Source of the DNA: Nocardia niigatensis NBRC 100131
GTDB taxonomy: Bacteria > Actinomycetota > Actinomycetes > Mycobacteriales > Mycobacteriaceae
Assembly: GCF_000308655.1 (NCBI RefSeq)
Contig: NZ_BAGC01000048.1
Location: 62,001 to 126,000 of the forward strand
DNA length: 64,000 nucleotides
Reading direction: 5' to 3'
Under the pieces are notes generated by a model, which was given only the letters and a program-made list of their open reading frames with translations, did no database searches and was not told the origin of the DNA. The stretch's first letter is position 1; the number at the start of each line of letters is the position of its first letter. Both the position numbers and the translations under genes were made by a program. Below are positions 24,490-32,841 of this stretch, in pieces.

Positions 24490-26123
24490 CGCGCCTCCAT
24501 ATGGGGGTAGCGGTAATCGGTTGGCGGAACGAAGGTTTCCTTCAGGGCACGGGGCGCGACCCAGCGGAGCAGATTGAGGTAGGAGCCGGCCTTGTCGTCG
24601 GTGCCGGAGTTGCGGGCCCCGCCGAAGGGCTGCTGACCGACGACCGCGCCGGTGGGCTTGTCGTTGATATAGAAGTTGCCGGCGGCGAATCGCAGTGCTT
24701 CAGAAGCGGATTCGACGGCCTTGCGGTCGCGGGCGAAGATCGCGCCGGTGAGGGCATAGGGCGAGGTTCCGTCCACGACCTCCAGGATCTCGGCGAACGA
24801 GTCGGGGACGCTGTCGTCGTAGACGTACACCGACAGGATGGGCCCGAAGTACTCGGTGGCGAAGGCCTCGTCGCCGGGATCGTCGCCCAGCAGCACGGTC
24901 GGCCGGACGAACCAGCCCTCACTGTCGTCGTAGCCGCCGCCCGCGGCGACCGCGGAACCCCGGTCCTTCGCCTTCATGATGGCGGCCACGCACTTGTCGT
25001 AGGCGCGGTCATCGATTACGGCCCCACCGAAATTCGACAGATCGGCGACATCGCCGTAGGTCAGCGAGTCCACCTCGGCCAGGAAGTCCTGTCCCATCCG
25101 CTGCCATACCGACCTGGCGACATAGGCGCGCGACGCGGCCGAGCACTTCTGCCCCTGATACTCGTAGGCCCCGCGAATCATGGCTGTACGCAGCGCATCC
25201 GGATCGGCGGACGGGTGGGCGAGGATGAAATCCTTCCCGCCCGTCTCCCCCACCAGCCGCGGATACCCGTGGTAGTGGCCGATATTCGAGCCGACGCTCT
25301 GCCACAGGTACCGGAAGGTGCGAGTGGAACCGGTGAAATGGATCCCCGCCAGCCGCGGGTCGGTCAACGCCACCTCCGACAGCTGCGCCCCGTCCCCGGT
25401 CACCATATTGATGACCCCGGGCGGCAACCCCGCCTCCTCCAGCAGCTTCAACGTGAAGTACGCCGAAAGTGTCTGCGCCGGTGCGGGCTTCCAGATCACC
25501 GTATTGCCCATGAGCGCGGGCGCGGTGGGCAGGTTCCCGGCGATGGCGGTGAAGTTGAACGGTGTGATGGCGTAGACGAAGCCCTCCAGGGGCCGGTAGT
25601 CCATCCGATTCCACACGCCCGCCGCGGATTCCGGCTGGTCCGCGAGAATCTGCCGGGCGAACGCGACATTGAATCGCCAGAAATCGACCAGTTCGCAGGG
25701 TGCGTCGATTTCGGCCTGCTGCACCGTTTTCGACTGTCCGATCATGGTGGCGGCCGCCACGGTCTCCCGCCAGGGCCCGGCCAGCAGATCGGCGGCCCGC
25801 AGCAGGATGGCGGCCCGCTCCTCGAAGGGCATGGCCCGCCAGCCGGGCGCCGCGGCCGTCGCCGCCGCGATGGCGGCGCGGGCTTCGTCGTGAGTGGTGT
25901 TGGAGTAGGTCCCGAGCACATGGCGATGCCGGTGCGGCATCACGATATTGTGCCGTTCCCCGCCACCCGGCTGATGCTTGCCGCCGATGACCAGCGGCAC
26001 CATGGTGACTTCGGCGGAGATTTCGGCGAGCCGGCCGGCCAGCAGCTCGCGTTCGCGGCTGCCGGGGGCATAGGAGTGCACCGGTTCATTGCCAGGAGTA
26101 GGGACAACCGTGACAGCGTCCAT
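24486..26123 (-). CDS. pruA: L-glutamate gamma-semialdehyde dehydrogenase
   Basis: 545 residues from the ATG at 26123. ALDH family, P5C dehydrogenase type: AITPFNFTAIAGNLPTAPAL, WKPAPAQTLSAYFTLKL, GSTRTFRYLWQSVG, catalytic Cys in YQGQKCSAASRAYV, EYFGPILSVYVYDD and GGARNSGTDDKAGS. It converts glutamate semialdehyde to glutamate with NAD+. With the overlapping proline dehydrogenase gene it forms the proline-catabolic operon, as in Rv1187-Rv1188. Confidence 0.94.
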   Translation of the reverse strand: MDAVTVVPTPGNEPVHSYAPGSRERELLAGRLAEISAEVTMVPLVIGGKHQPGGGERHNIVMPHRHRHVLGTYSNTTHDEARAAIAAATAAAPGWRAMPFEERAAILLRAADLLAGPWRETVAAATMIGQSKTVQQAEIDAPCELVDFWRFNVAFARQILADQPESAAGVWNRMDYRPLEGFVYAITPFNFTAIAGNLPTAPALMGNTVIWKPAPAQTLSAYFTLKLLEEAGLPPGVINMVTGDGAQLSEVALTDPRLAGIHFTGSTRTFRYLWQSVGSNIGHYHGYPRLVGETGGKDFILAHPSADPDALRTAMIRGAYEYQGQKCSAASRAYVARSVWQRMGQDFLAEVDSLTYGDVADLSNFGGAVIDDRAYDKCVAAIMKAKDRGSAVAAGGGYDDSEGWFVRPTVLLGDDPGDEAFATEYFGPILSVYVYDDSVPDSFAEILEVVDGTSPYALTGAIFARDRKAVESASEALRFAAGNFYINDKPTGAVVGQQPFGGARNSGTDDKAGSYLNLLRWVAPRALKETFVPPTDYRYPHMEAR

Positions 26124-26150
26124 ACCCAAGGCTAGCCCGCCTCGCCGCAT

Positions 26151-26272
26151 ATTCAGCGGACGGCTGAGCGGCGTTTACCGCCGGCAACCCGTGCCGGCGG
26201 TAAACGCCGAACCTATTGCGGACGTCCCCGGTGAGTTACCCGCACCTGGCGAAACCGGTCGTCACGTTCGGA
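26151..26272 (-). repeat. dispersed repeat, family 2 copy 1
   Basis: About 120 bp in minus orientation between pruA and choA. Read on the minus strand it carries the family blocks CGTGACGACCGGTTTCGCC, GGTAACTCACCGGGGACGTC, ACCGCCGGCACGGGTTGCCG and CCGTCCGCTGAAT. Other copies: 28014, 34353, 47611. It ends 2 bp before the choA stop codon. Confidence 0.8.
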
Positions 26273-26273
26273 T

Positions 26274-27929
26274 TCAGTGGAAATCCTGCGCGATGATCGT
26301 CTCGATATTGCGCTCCGCCAAGGCCGTGATGGTGACGAACGGGTTGACGGTGGTGAGGCCCGGAATCAGCGAGCCGTCGATGACGTACAGACCCGGGTAC
26401 TGGGTGAGCCGCCCGTAGTTGTCGGTGGACACGTTCAGCACGCAGCCGCCGAGCGGGTGGTAGGCGAAATCATCACCCCAGGTCTTGTATTCGCCGAACA
26501 GGTCGGTCCGGTAGATGGTGCCTTCCTTGCTGTTGATCTTGTCGAAGATCCGCTTGGCACAGTCGATGCTGGGCTGGTTCCAGGCGGTCTGCCAGTTCAG
26601 GTCCACGCCGCCGGATCCCGAGTTGTAGGTGAAGGTGCCGCGATTGGGGTTCTTGGTGATGGCGAGGTACAGGCTGGCGAAGGTCTCGATGCCGGCCGGG
26701 AAGGGCGACACCTCAGCGAAGGCCGGACCGCCGCTGTCGGCCCAGTTGTCGATGCCGACGCACGGGATACAGGACTGCAGGCTGCCGGTAGCGTCCCAGG
26801 CCTGGTTCTGCCGGGCCACCATCACATTGCCGTTGTTGCCCCAGCCGGCGCCGATCGAGTCCGGCAGATTGGGCAGCTTGCCGGTGGCCTTCTGCGTAAC
26901 CAGCAGCTTGCTGGTGCCGACACTACCGGCGGCGAAGAAGACCTTTTGCGCCGTAACGGTTTTCGCCTTGACGGTGTTGCCGCTGGTGTCGATCTGGTTC
27001 ATCGACACCGAGTAGCCGCCGCCATTGGCCGGCGCCACGGTGGTGACCGCGTGCTGCGGCACGATGGTCACCTTGCCGGTGCCTGACGCTGCCGCCAGAT
27101 AGGTCTTGTCCAGCGAGTTCTTCCCGTAGTTGTTGCCGTAGATGACCTCGGCGTTGAGCGCCGACCGCGGGGCGGTGCTGGCCTGTTCCTGCTTCATGTA
27201 GTTGAAGTCGTAGACGTTCGGCACGAAGGTGTACGCGAACCCGGACCGCTGCGCCTGCTTGATGCCGACCCGCGCGAACTGATAGCAGTCCGCGCCCTGG
27301 AACCAGGTCTGGTCGATGTTGTTGACCTTGAGCGCGGCATTGGCGCGCGGGTAGTAGGTGCTGTACATCGAGCCGGCGTCCACCGACGGCAGGATGCTCG
27401 CGAAGTTCTCCTGCTTTGGCGTCACCGCCATACCGCCGTTGACCAGCGAGCCACCGCCCACGCCGCGGCCCTGGTAGATCCGGATCCCGCTGAACTGCTC
27501 GGAATCCAGCACGCCGGTGTAGCTGGAGATGGACTTGTTGTAGGGCGCGCCCATGAAGTGGTTGACCGGCTGGTCGGTCTCGGTGCGCAGCCAGAACGAC
27601 CGGCCGTCCGGGTTGAGCATGTTGCAGAAGACCTTGCCGTCGGACCCGGGCTGGGTCCAGGACATGCCCTTCTCGACCATGATCACGTTCTGCCCGGCCT
27701 GCGCGAGCCGCAGCGCCGCGACCGCCCCGCCGTAGCCGGTGCCGATGACCAGGATGGGCATCGTGTCACCGTCATTGATCGATCCGGTGGGTAGGGCGCG
27801 AGCCAGAGGCGCTTTCGGTAGTAGCGCAGCCGCCCCCAAAATGACACCTGTTGCAGCTAGGAACCCGCGGCGGCTGACATTGCTGCCATAGACACTCTTA
27901 CCGGGGGTTTCATAAGACAGACCACGCAC
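26274..27929 (-). CDS. choA: secreted cholesterol oxidase (GMC flavoenzyme)
   Basis: 551 residues. The GTG at 27929 follows GAGGAG by seven bases and is preferred over the ATG at 27944, which overlaps that site. Twin-arginine signal (SRRGFLAATGVILGAAAL), then FAD motif VIGTGYGGAVAALRLAQAG, ESDxC-like region, QGRGVGGGSLVNGGMAV, VFFAAGSVGTSKLLVTQKAT, active-site Glu in FAEVSPFPAG, catalytic His in YHPLGGCVLNVS and Asn in TTVNPFVTITALAERN. This is the Streptomyces/Rhodococcus class I (non-covalent FAD) enzyme, oxidising cholesterol to cholest-4-en-3-one outside the cell. Confidence 0.93.
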   Translation of the reverse strand: MRGLSYETPGKSVYGSNVSRRGFLAATGVILGAAALLPKAPLARALPTGSINDGDTMPILVIGTGYGGAVAALRLAQAGQNVIMVEKGMSWTQPGSDGKVFCNMLNPDGRSFWLRTETDQPVNHFMGAPYNKSISSYTGVLDSEQFSGIRIYQGRGVGGGSLVNGGMAVTPKQENFASILPSVDAGSMYSTYYPRANAALKVNNIDQTWFQGADCYQFARVGIKQAQRSGFAYTFVPNVYDFNYMKQEQASTAPRSALNAEVIYGNNYGKNSLDKTYLAAASGTGKVTIVPQHAVTTVAPANGGGYSVSMNQIDTSGNTVKAKTVTAQKVFFAAGSVGTSKLLVTQKATGKLPNLPDSIGAGWGNNGNVMVARQNQAWDATGSLQSCIPCVGIDNWADSGGPAFAEVSPFPAGIETFASLYLAITKNPNRGTFTYNSGSGGVDLNWQTAWNQPSIDCAKRIFDKINSKEGTIYRTDLFGEYKTWGDDFAYHPLGGCVLNVSTDNYGRLTQYPGLYVIDGSLIPGLTTVNPFVTITALAERNIETIIAQDFH

Positions 27930-27955
27930 TGAAAGACTCCTCATCGAGTTGCGAT

Positions 27956-27969
27956 GAGAACCTGTTATA
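27956..27969. promoter_or_regulatory. KstR-like site in the choA promoter
   Basis: Plus-strand GAGAACCTGTTATA fits TnnAACnnGTTnnA (KstR, the cholesterol-catabolism repressor of Rhodococcus/Mycobacterium) except for the first T. It overlaps a TATAAC hexamer 35-40 bp upstream of the choA start on the minus strand. Confidence 0.45.
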
Positions 27970-28013
27970 GAGGTAGTGAAGAGAACGTGTGTCAGTTTTG
28001 GGCAAAATTAGGG

Positions 28014-28155
28014 AGGCGACAACCGATTTCGTGAGATGGGGGTGACTCCCCGGGGACGGCCAGAATAGGGTTGGCTCCCAATCACCGGCACGAGTTGCCA
28101 GCAGTGAACGGCTCTCGGCCACCCGCTGAAGATGCGGGGAGGCGGAACCGTGAGA
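28014..28155 (+). repeat. dispersed repeat, family 2 copy 2
   Basis: Plus-oriented copy between the choA promoter and tRNA-Asp. Blocks: CGACAACCGATTTCGTGAG, GTGACTCCCCGGGGACG, AATCACCGGCACGAGTTGCC and AGTGAACGGCTCTCGGCCAC, then CCCGCTGAAGATGCGGGGAG. It stops about 10 bp short of the tRNA 3' end. Confidence 0.78.
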
Positions 28156-28163
28156 CAGAACTG

Positions 28164-28237
28164 CGACCCTGACGGGACTCGAACCCGCGACCTCCGCCGT
28201 GACAGGGCGGCGCGCTAACCAACTGCGCCACAGGGCC
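28164..28237 (-). tRNA. tRNA-Asp (GTC)
   Basis: On the minus strand the acceptor stem is GGCCCTG/CAGGGTC with discriminator G; D-arm GCGCAGTTGGTTAGCGC; anticodon loop CTGTCAC gives GTC (Asp); T-loop TTCGAGT in GCGGGTTCGAGTCCCGT. 74 nt without an encoded CCA. All stems pair. Confidence 0.96.
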
Positions 28238-28307
28238 ATGCAAATCGCTTGGCCACCAGGCCTTGCAACGTCGTAGACGCTATCACGGGCCCGGCGGTAA
28301 CGGGAAA

Positions 28308-29414
28308 TCAGCTGGTCAGGCGATCAGCCGCAGCGGTGATGCGCTCGTCCGTGGCGGTAAGGGCAATGCGCACATGCTGATTCCCGCGCGGGCCGTAGAA
28401 CTCGCCCGGCGCCGCCAGGATGCCGCGCTCGGCCAGCCAATCCAGGGTCGTGCGGCATTCCTCACCGCGGGTCGACCACAGGTACAGACCCGCCTCGGAG
28501 TCGTCGATCCGGAATCCCGCGCGCTGCAGCGCATCTCGCAGCATGACCCGCCGCGCCCGATAGCGGTCCTTTTGCTGAACCTCGTGCGCGTCATCGCTGA
28601 GGGCCGCGGTCATGGCCGCCTGAATCGGGAAGGGCAGCATCATGCCGGAGTGCTTGCGCACCTCCAGCAACTCCGCCACGAGTGCCGGATCACCGGTCAC
28701 GAAACCGGCCCGGTAGCTCGCCAGATTCGAGGTCTTGGACAGCGAGTGGATGGCCAGCAGGCCGGTGTGGTCGCCGTCGGACACCTCGGGGTCGAGGATC
28801 GATACCGCGCGGCCCTCCCAGGCCAGGCCCAGGTAGCACTCGTCGGAGGCGACGATCGCGCCACGCTCGCGCGCGAACTGCACCACCTTGCGCAGGTGCT
28901 CGACGCCCAGCACCTTGCCGGTCGGATTGGACGGCGAGTTGAGGAAGATCAGCGCGGGCCGCTCGGGTCCCAGCTGCGTGGTGCCGTCGGCGCGCACGTA
29001 GCGGGTGCCGGCGAGCAGCGCGCCCACCTCGTAGGTCGGGTAGGCGATCTCGGGAATGACGACCAGGTCCTGCGATCCCAGGCCGAGCAGCCGCGGCAGC
29101 CCGGCGATGAGCTCCTTGGTGCCGATGGCCGGCAGCACCGCCGCCGGGTCCACCCCCGTGATACCGAAGCGCCGCTTCAGCGCCGCGACAACGGCTTCCC
29201 GCAATTCGGGCGTGCCGTGCGTGGTCGGGTAGCCGGGCACCTCCGCGACCGACGAGAGCGCCGTCCGGATCAGCGGATCCACCGGATCGACGGGCGTCCC
29301 GACCGAGAGGTCGACGATGCCGTCCGGGTGCGAAGCGGCCTTCGCCTTCACGGAAGCGATGGTGTCCCAGGGGAAATCGGGCAGCAGAGCGCTGACCCGG
29401 CCACGCGCGGTCAA
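28308..29414 (-). CDS. dapC: N-succinyl-diaminopimelate aminotransferase
   Basis: 368 residues from a TTG at 29414, preceded by AGGACGA and 9 bp past the ferredoxin stop; no in-frame ATG/GTG fits the conserved N-terminus. Fold-type I PLP enzyme: VDLSVGTPVDPVDP, YPTTHGTPELREAV, PLP-Asp region IFLNSPSNPTGKV, SDECYLGLAWEG, and the PLP-Lys in HSLSKTSNLASYRAGF. It makes N-succinyl-LL-diaminopimelate from the keto acid, between DapD and DapE. Order ferredoxin-dapC is as Rv1177-Rv1178. Confidence 0.93.
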   Translation of the reverse strand: MTARGRVSALLPDFPWDTIASVKAKAASHPDGIVDLSVGTPVDPVDPLIRTALSSVAEVPGYPTTHGTPELREAVVAALKRRFGITGVDPAAVLPAIGTKELIAGLPRLLGLGSQDLVVIPEIAYPTYEVGALLAGTRYVRADGTTQLGPERPALIFLNSPSNPTGKVLGVEHLRKVVQFARERGAIVASDECYLGLAWEGRAVSILDPEVSDGDHTGLLAIHSLSKTSNLASYRAGFVTGDPALVAELLEVRKHSGMMLPFPIQAAMTAALSDDAHEVQQKDRYRARRVMLRDALQRAGFRIDDSEAGLYLWSTRGEECRTTLDWLAERGILAAPGEFYGPRGNQHVRIALTATDERITAAADRLTS

Positions 29415-29422
29415 GGCTCGTC

Positions 29423-29746
29423 CTACTCGCTCGCCATCGGCGGCAGCGCGGCGATGAACGGCGGGTCGTAGTCGACCTTGCCGACCTTGGTGGCGCCGCC
29501 CGGCGAACCCAGGTCGTCGAAGAAGTCGACGTTGGCGTTGACATAACCGGCCCACTGATCCGGGGTGTCGTCTTCGTAGAAGATGGCTTCCACCGGGCAG
29601 ACCGGTTCACATGCACCACAGTCCACGCACTCGTCCGGTTGGATGTACAGCATGCGGCCGCCCTCGTAGATGCAGTCCACGGGGCATTCCTCGATGCACG
29701 CCTTGTCCTTCACGTCAACGCACGGTTCAGCGATGATGTACGGCAC
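29423..29746 (-). CDS. fdxC: seven-iron ferredoxin
   Basis: 107 residues. MPYIIAEPCVDVKDKACIEE, CPVDCIYEG, then DECVDCGACEPVCPVEAIFY give the cysteine spacing of bacterial 3Fe-4S/4Fe-4S ferredoxins, with one cluster ligated by Cys9, Cys17 and the later Cys and the other by the CxxCxxC motif. C-terminal region WAGYVNANVDFF is conserved in the Rv1177 group. It donates electrons in the cytosol, possibly to cytochrome P450s or other oxidoreductases. dapC follows after 9 bp, so the two are probably one transcript. Confidence 0.93.
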   Translation of the reverse strand: MPYIIAEPCVDVKDKACIEECPVDCIYEGGRMLYIQPDECVDCGACEPVCPVEAIFYEDDTPDQWAGYVNANVDFFDDLGSPGGATKVGKVDYDPPFIAALPPMASE

Positions 29747-29846
29747 TGCCGTTCTCCTAGTCTGTCCTCACCTACGGGATACTCCGCCCGGCCAAACCCT
29801 ATCCCGGCCAGCCAACATTACTACCGCACAGGCTGTCCTAATTTCC

Positions 29847-29959
29847 GCCCTCCGCTTCGCCGCGGGCGGGGTTCGCGCCCCGGTTACCTCGGCCTTCCCT
29901 CCTCCGCTCCTCCGCTTCGCTCCCCCGCTCCGTCGGTCCAGACCGAGGCGGGCGCGAAC
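29847..29959. repeat. dispersed long-hairpin repeat, family 1 copy C
   Basis: Tail GCCCTCCGCTTCGCCGCGG, arms GTTCGCGCCC (29871) to CCTCGG and CCGAGG to GGGCGCGAAC (29941-29959), with a loop similar to the other copies. Tip bases differ from copy A but remain paired. Lies between fdxC and fbiC. Confidence 0.78.
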
Positions 29960-29986
29960 ACTGTGTGAATGCGGTGGTGAGGCGGC

Positions 29987-32647
29987 TCATCCGAGCGCGA
30001 GCGAGCCTATCGGCGAGCGATACGCCGGCACACCGTAGGTGGTGGTGCGCTGCCGAACCGGACGGCCGATGCCCGACGCGATCTCCGTCAGTTCCTCGAC
30101 CGTCTTCGCCGATCCGTGTTCGGAACCGGCCATGCGAGAGATCGTCTCCTCCATCAGCGTGCCGCCGAGATCGTTGGCACCGCCGTTCAACATTAGCCGG
30201 GTTCCCTTGATACCGAGTTTCACCCAGCTGGTCTGAATATTGTCGATCCGGCCGTGCAGCATGATCCGGGCCAGCGCGTGCGCGGCCCGATTCTCGCGCA
30301 CGGTCGGGCCGGGGCGGGAGGCGCCCGCCAGGTAGAGCGGGGCGCTCTGGTGCACGAACGGCAGCAGCACGAATTCGGTGAAACCGCCGGTCTCGTCCTG
30401 GATTCCGCGCAGCACCCGCAGGTGGCCCACCCAGTGCTTCGGATTGTCCACGTGCCCGTACATCATGGTCGAGCTGGAGCGCAGGCCCAGCCGGTGCGCG
30501 GTGGTGACCACATCGACCCAGGCCGAGGCGGGCAGCTTGCCCTTGGTCAGCACCCAGCGCACCTCGTCGTCCAGGATCTCGGCGGCGGTGCCCGGAATGC
30601 TGTCCAGCCCGGCCTCTTTCAGCGCCGACAGCCAGTCGTGCACCGACTGGCCGCCGCGCGAGGCGCCATTGACGATCTCCATCGGGCTGAAGGCGTGCAC
30701 GTGCATGCCGGGGACGCGAGTCTTGATGGCGCGCACCAGATCCGCGTAACCGGTGACGGGCAGTTCCGGATCGATGCCGCCCTGCATGCAGATCTCGGTC
30801 GCGCCCTCGACCCACGCCTCCCAGGCGCGGTCGGCGACCTCGGCGGGGCTCAGGCTGAAGGCGTCGGCGTCACCCTTGCGCTGCGCGAACGCGCAGAAGC
30901 GGCAGCCGGTGTAGCAGATATTGGTGAAGTTGATGTTCCGGTTGACGATGTAGGTGACCTCGTCGCCCACGGTGTCGCGGCGCAGCTGGTCGGCCAGCGC
31001 GGTCACGGCCTCCAGGGCCGGGCCGTCGGCGGCGGCCAGGGCCAGGTACTGGTCGTCGGACAGACCCGCGGGATCCTGCTCGGCGGCGCGCAGGGCGGCC
31101 ATCACCTCGGCGTCGAGGCGCTCCGGGGCCGAAGCGGCCAGTTCGAGCACCTGCTCGCGGACGCTCTCCCAGTCACCGAAGGCTCCCAGCGAATCATCGG
31201 CAATACCTGCGTCGCTGCGGGATTCGGTGCGGCGGCCCTCGGTGTCGATCGCGGTGTTCAGGTCGATGCGGCCGGCCGATTCCCAATCCTGGTCGGGCTC
31301 CTGCCAGGGCAGCCCGGACGGCTTCACGTCGGCGGCCAGGCCGGTCTCCGGATCTCGCAGCGCGGCAACATGTTCGGCGATCCGCGGATCGATCCACGGA
31401 TGGCCCGCCAGGACATACTTCGGATGGGCGGTGATGCGCTCGGTGAGCACGTATCCGCAGTCCGCGGTGATCTGCGCGAGGGTCTCCAGATTCGGCCACG
31501 GCCGTTCGGGATTCACATGGTCGGGGGTCAGCGGCGAGACGCCGCCCCAGTCGTCGATACCGGCCGCCAGCAGCGCCCGGCACTCCTCCAGCGACACCAG
31601 GTTCGGCGGGGCCTGAATGCGCATCTTCGGGCCCATCAGCAGCCGGGTCACGGCGATGGCGGCCCGGAACTCCTCCAGCCCGGCGTCCGGGGTGTGGCGC
31701 ATGGCGGTGTTCTGCTTGGCCAGGAAGTTCTGCACGATGACTTCCTGGATATGCCCGAAAGCCTTGTGCACCTTGCGAATCGCGAGGATGGATTCAGCCC
31801 GCTCGACCACCGTCTCCCCGATGCCCACCAGGATGCCGGTGGTGAACGGCACTGACAGGCGACCGGCGTCGGTCAGCGCCCGCAGCCGCACCGCCGGGTC
31901 CTTGTCCGGCGAACCGTAGTGCGCCTGACCGGGTTCGGTGAACAGGCGCGTCGAGGTGGTCTCCAGCATCATGCCCATGGACGGGGACACCGGCTTGAGC
32001 CGCGACAGCTCCTCCCAGCTCATCACGCCCGGGTTCAGGTGCGGCAGCAGGCCGGTCTCCTCCAGCACGCGAATCGCCATGGCGCGCACGTAATCCAGGG
32101 TGGAGTCGTAACCGCGCTCGTCGAGCCACTGCCGGGCCTCGGGCCAGCGCTCCTCCGGGCGGTCTCCGAGGGTGAAAAGGGCTTCCTTGCACCCGAGTTC
32201 GGCGCCCTGGCGGGCGACCTCGAGAATCTCGTCCGGCTCCATGTACATGCCCCTGCCCTGCGCGCGCAGTTTGCCGGGCACGGTGACGAACGTGCAGTAG
32301 TGGCAGCGGTCGCGACACAGGTGCGTGATGGGGATGAACACCTTGCGCGAGTAGGTGATCGGCAGCGTCTCACCCGCGTACCCGGACTCCCGCAGCCCCG
32401 CGTCGCGCACCCGCGCGGCCGACCCGCAGAGATCTTCCAGATCGGCGCCGCGGGCCTGCAGCAGCACCACGGCCTCGTCGAGATTGAGCGTCGCGCCGTC
32501 CCGAGCGCGGCGCAGCGCGCGGCGCAGGGCAGACGACGAGGGAGCCGCGGAATCGGCGGGCACAGCGGAACCCGTGGGCATGACCGAACTGCCGGCAGCA
32601 CTCGGCGGCAGGGTCGGGTTCGGTAGATCCGTCACGGTCTCGATCAT
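29987..32647 (-). CDS. fbiC: FO synthase (fused CofG/CofH)
   Basis: 886 residues from the ATG at 32647; an ATG at 32683 is possible. Two radical-SAM halves in CofG-then-CofH order: CofG cluster CRDRCHYCTF with ITHLC before it, CofH cluster CYTGCRFCAFAQRKGDADAF. Other motifs: CKEALFTLGDRPEERWPEA, QNFLAKQNTAMRHTP, TEICMQGGIDPELPVTGYAD, and GAND. It joins diaminouracil and tyrosine to the deazaflavin FO, the chromophore of F420. Supplies the LLM oxidoreductase at 59.7 kb and other F420 enzymes. Confidence 0.95.
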   Translation of the reverse strand: MIETVTDLPNPTLPPSAAGSSVMPTGSAVPADSAAPSSSALRRALRRARDGATLNLDEAVVLLQARGADLEDLCGSAARVRDAGLRESGYAGETLPITYSRKVFIPITHLCRDRCHYCTFVTVPGKLRAQGRGMYMEPDEILEVARQGAELGCKEALFTLGDRPEERWPEARQWLDERGYDSTLDYVRAMAIRVLEETGLLPHLNPGVMSWEELSRLKPVSPSMGMMLETTSTRLFTEPGQAHYGSPDKDPAVRLRALTDAGRLSVPFTTGILVGIGETVVERAESILAIRKVHKAFGHIQEVIVQNFLAKQNTAMRHTPDAGLEEFRAAIAVTRLLMGPKMRIQAPPNLVSLEECRALLAAGIDDWGGVSPLTPDHVNPERPWPNLETLAQITADCGYVLTERITAHPKYVLAGHPWIDPRIAEHVAALRDPETGLAADVKPSGLPWQEPDQDWESAGRIDLNTAIDTEGRRTESRSDAGIADDSLGAFGDWESVREQVLELAASAPERLDAEVMAALRAAEQDPAGLSDDQYLALAAADGPALEAVTALADQLRRDTVGDEVTYIVNRNINFTNICYTGCRFCAFAQRKGDADAFSLSPAEVADRAWEAWVEGATEICMQGGIDPELPVTGYADLVRAIKTRVPGMHVHAFSPMEIVNGASRGGQSVHDWLSALKEAGLDSIPGTAAEILDDEVRWVLTKGKLPASAWVDVVTTAHRLGLRSSSTMMYGHVDNPKHWVGHLRVLRGIQDETGGFTEFVLLPFVHQSAPLYLAGASRPGPTVRENRAAHALARIMLHGRIDNIQTSWVKLGIKGTRLMLNGGANDLGGTLMEETISRMAGSEHGSAKTVEELTEIASGIGRPVRQRTTTYGVPAYRSPIGSLALG

Positions 32648-32841
32648 GCGCCATCCATCCGGCTGGTCCGACTCGGGTGCCATGGAACGGGCCAACCTGC
32701 CACCCAGGTCCGGTATTCCGTTCCGCCTCCGCGAATCCCGGGAAATACGAATAATCGCATCGTTGGTTCCATATATTCAAATTTCAGTCCCGATGAAATA
32801 GCCTCGCGGGCGTCCGCTTCGCTGAGGAAGAGGGAGAGATC

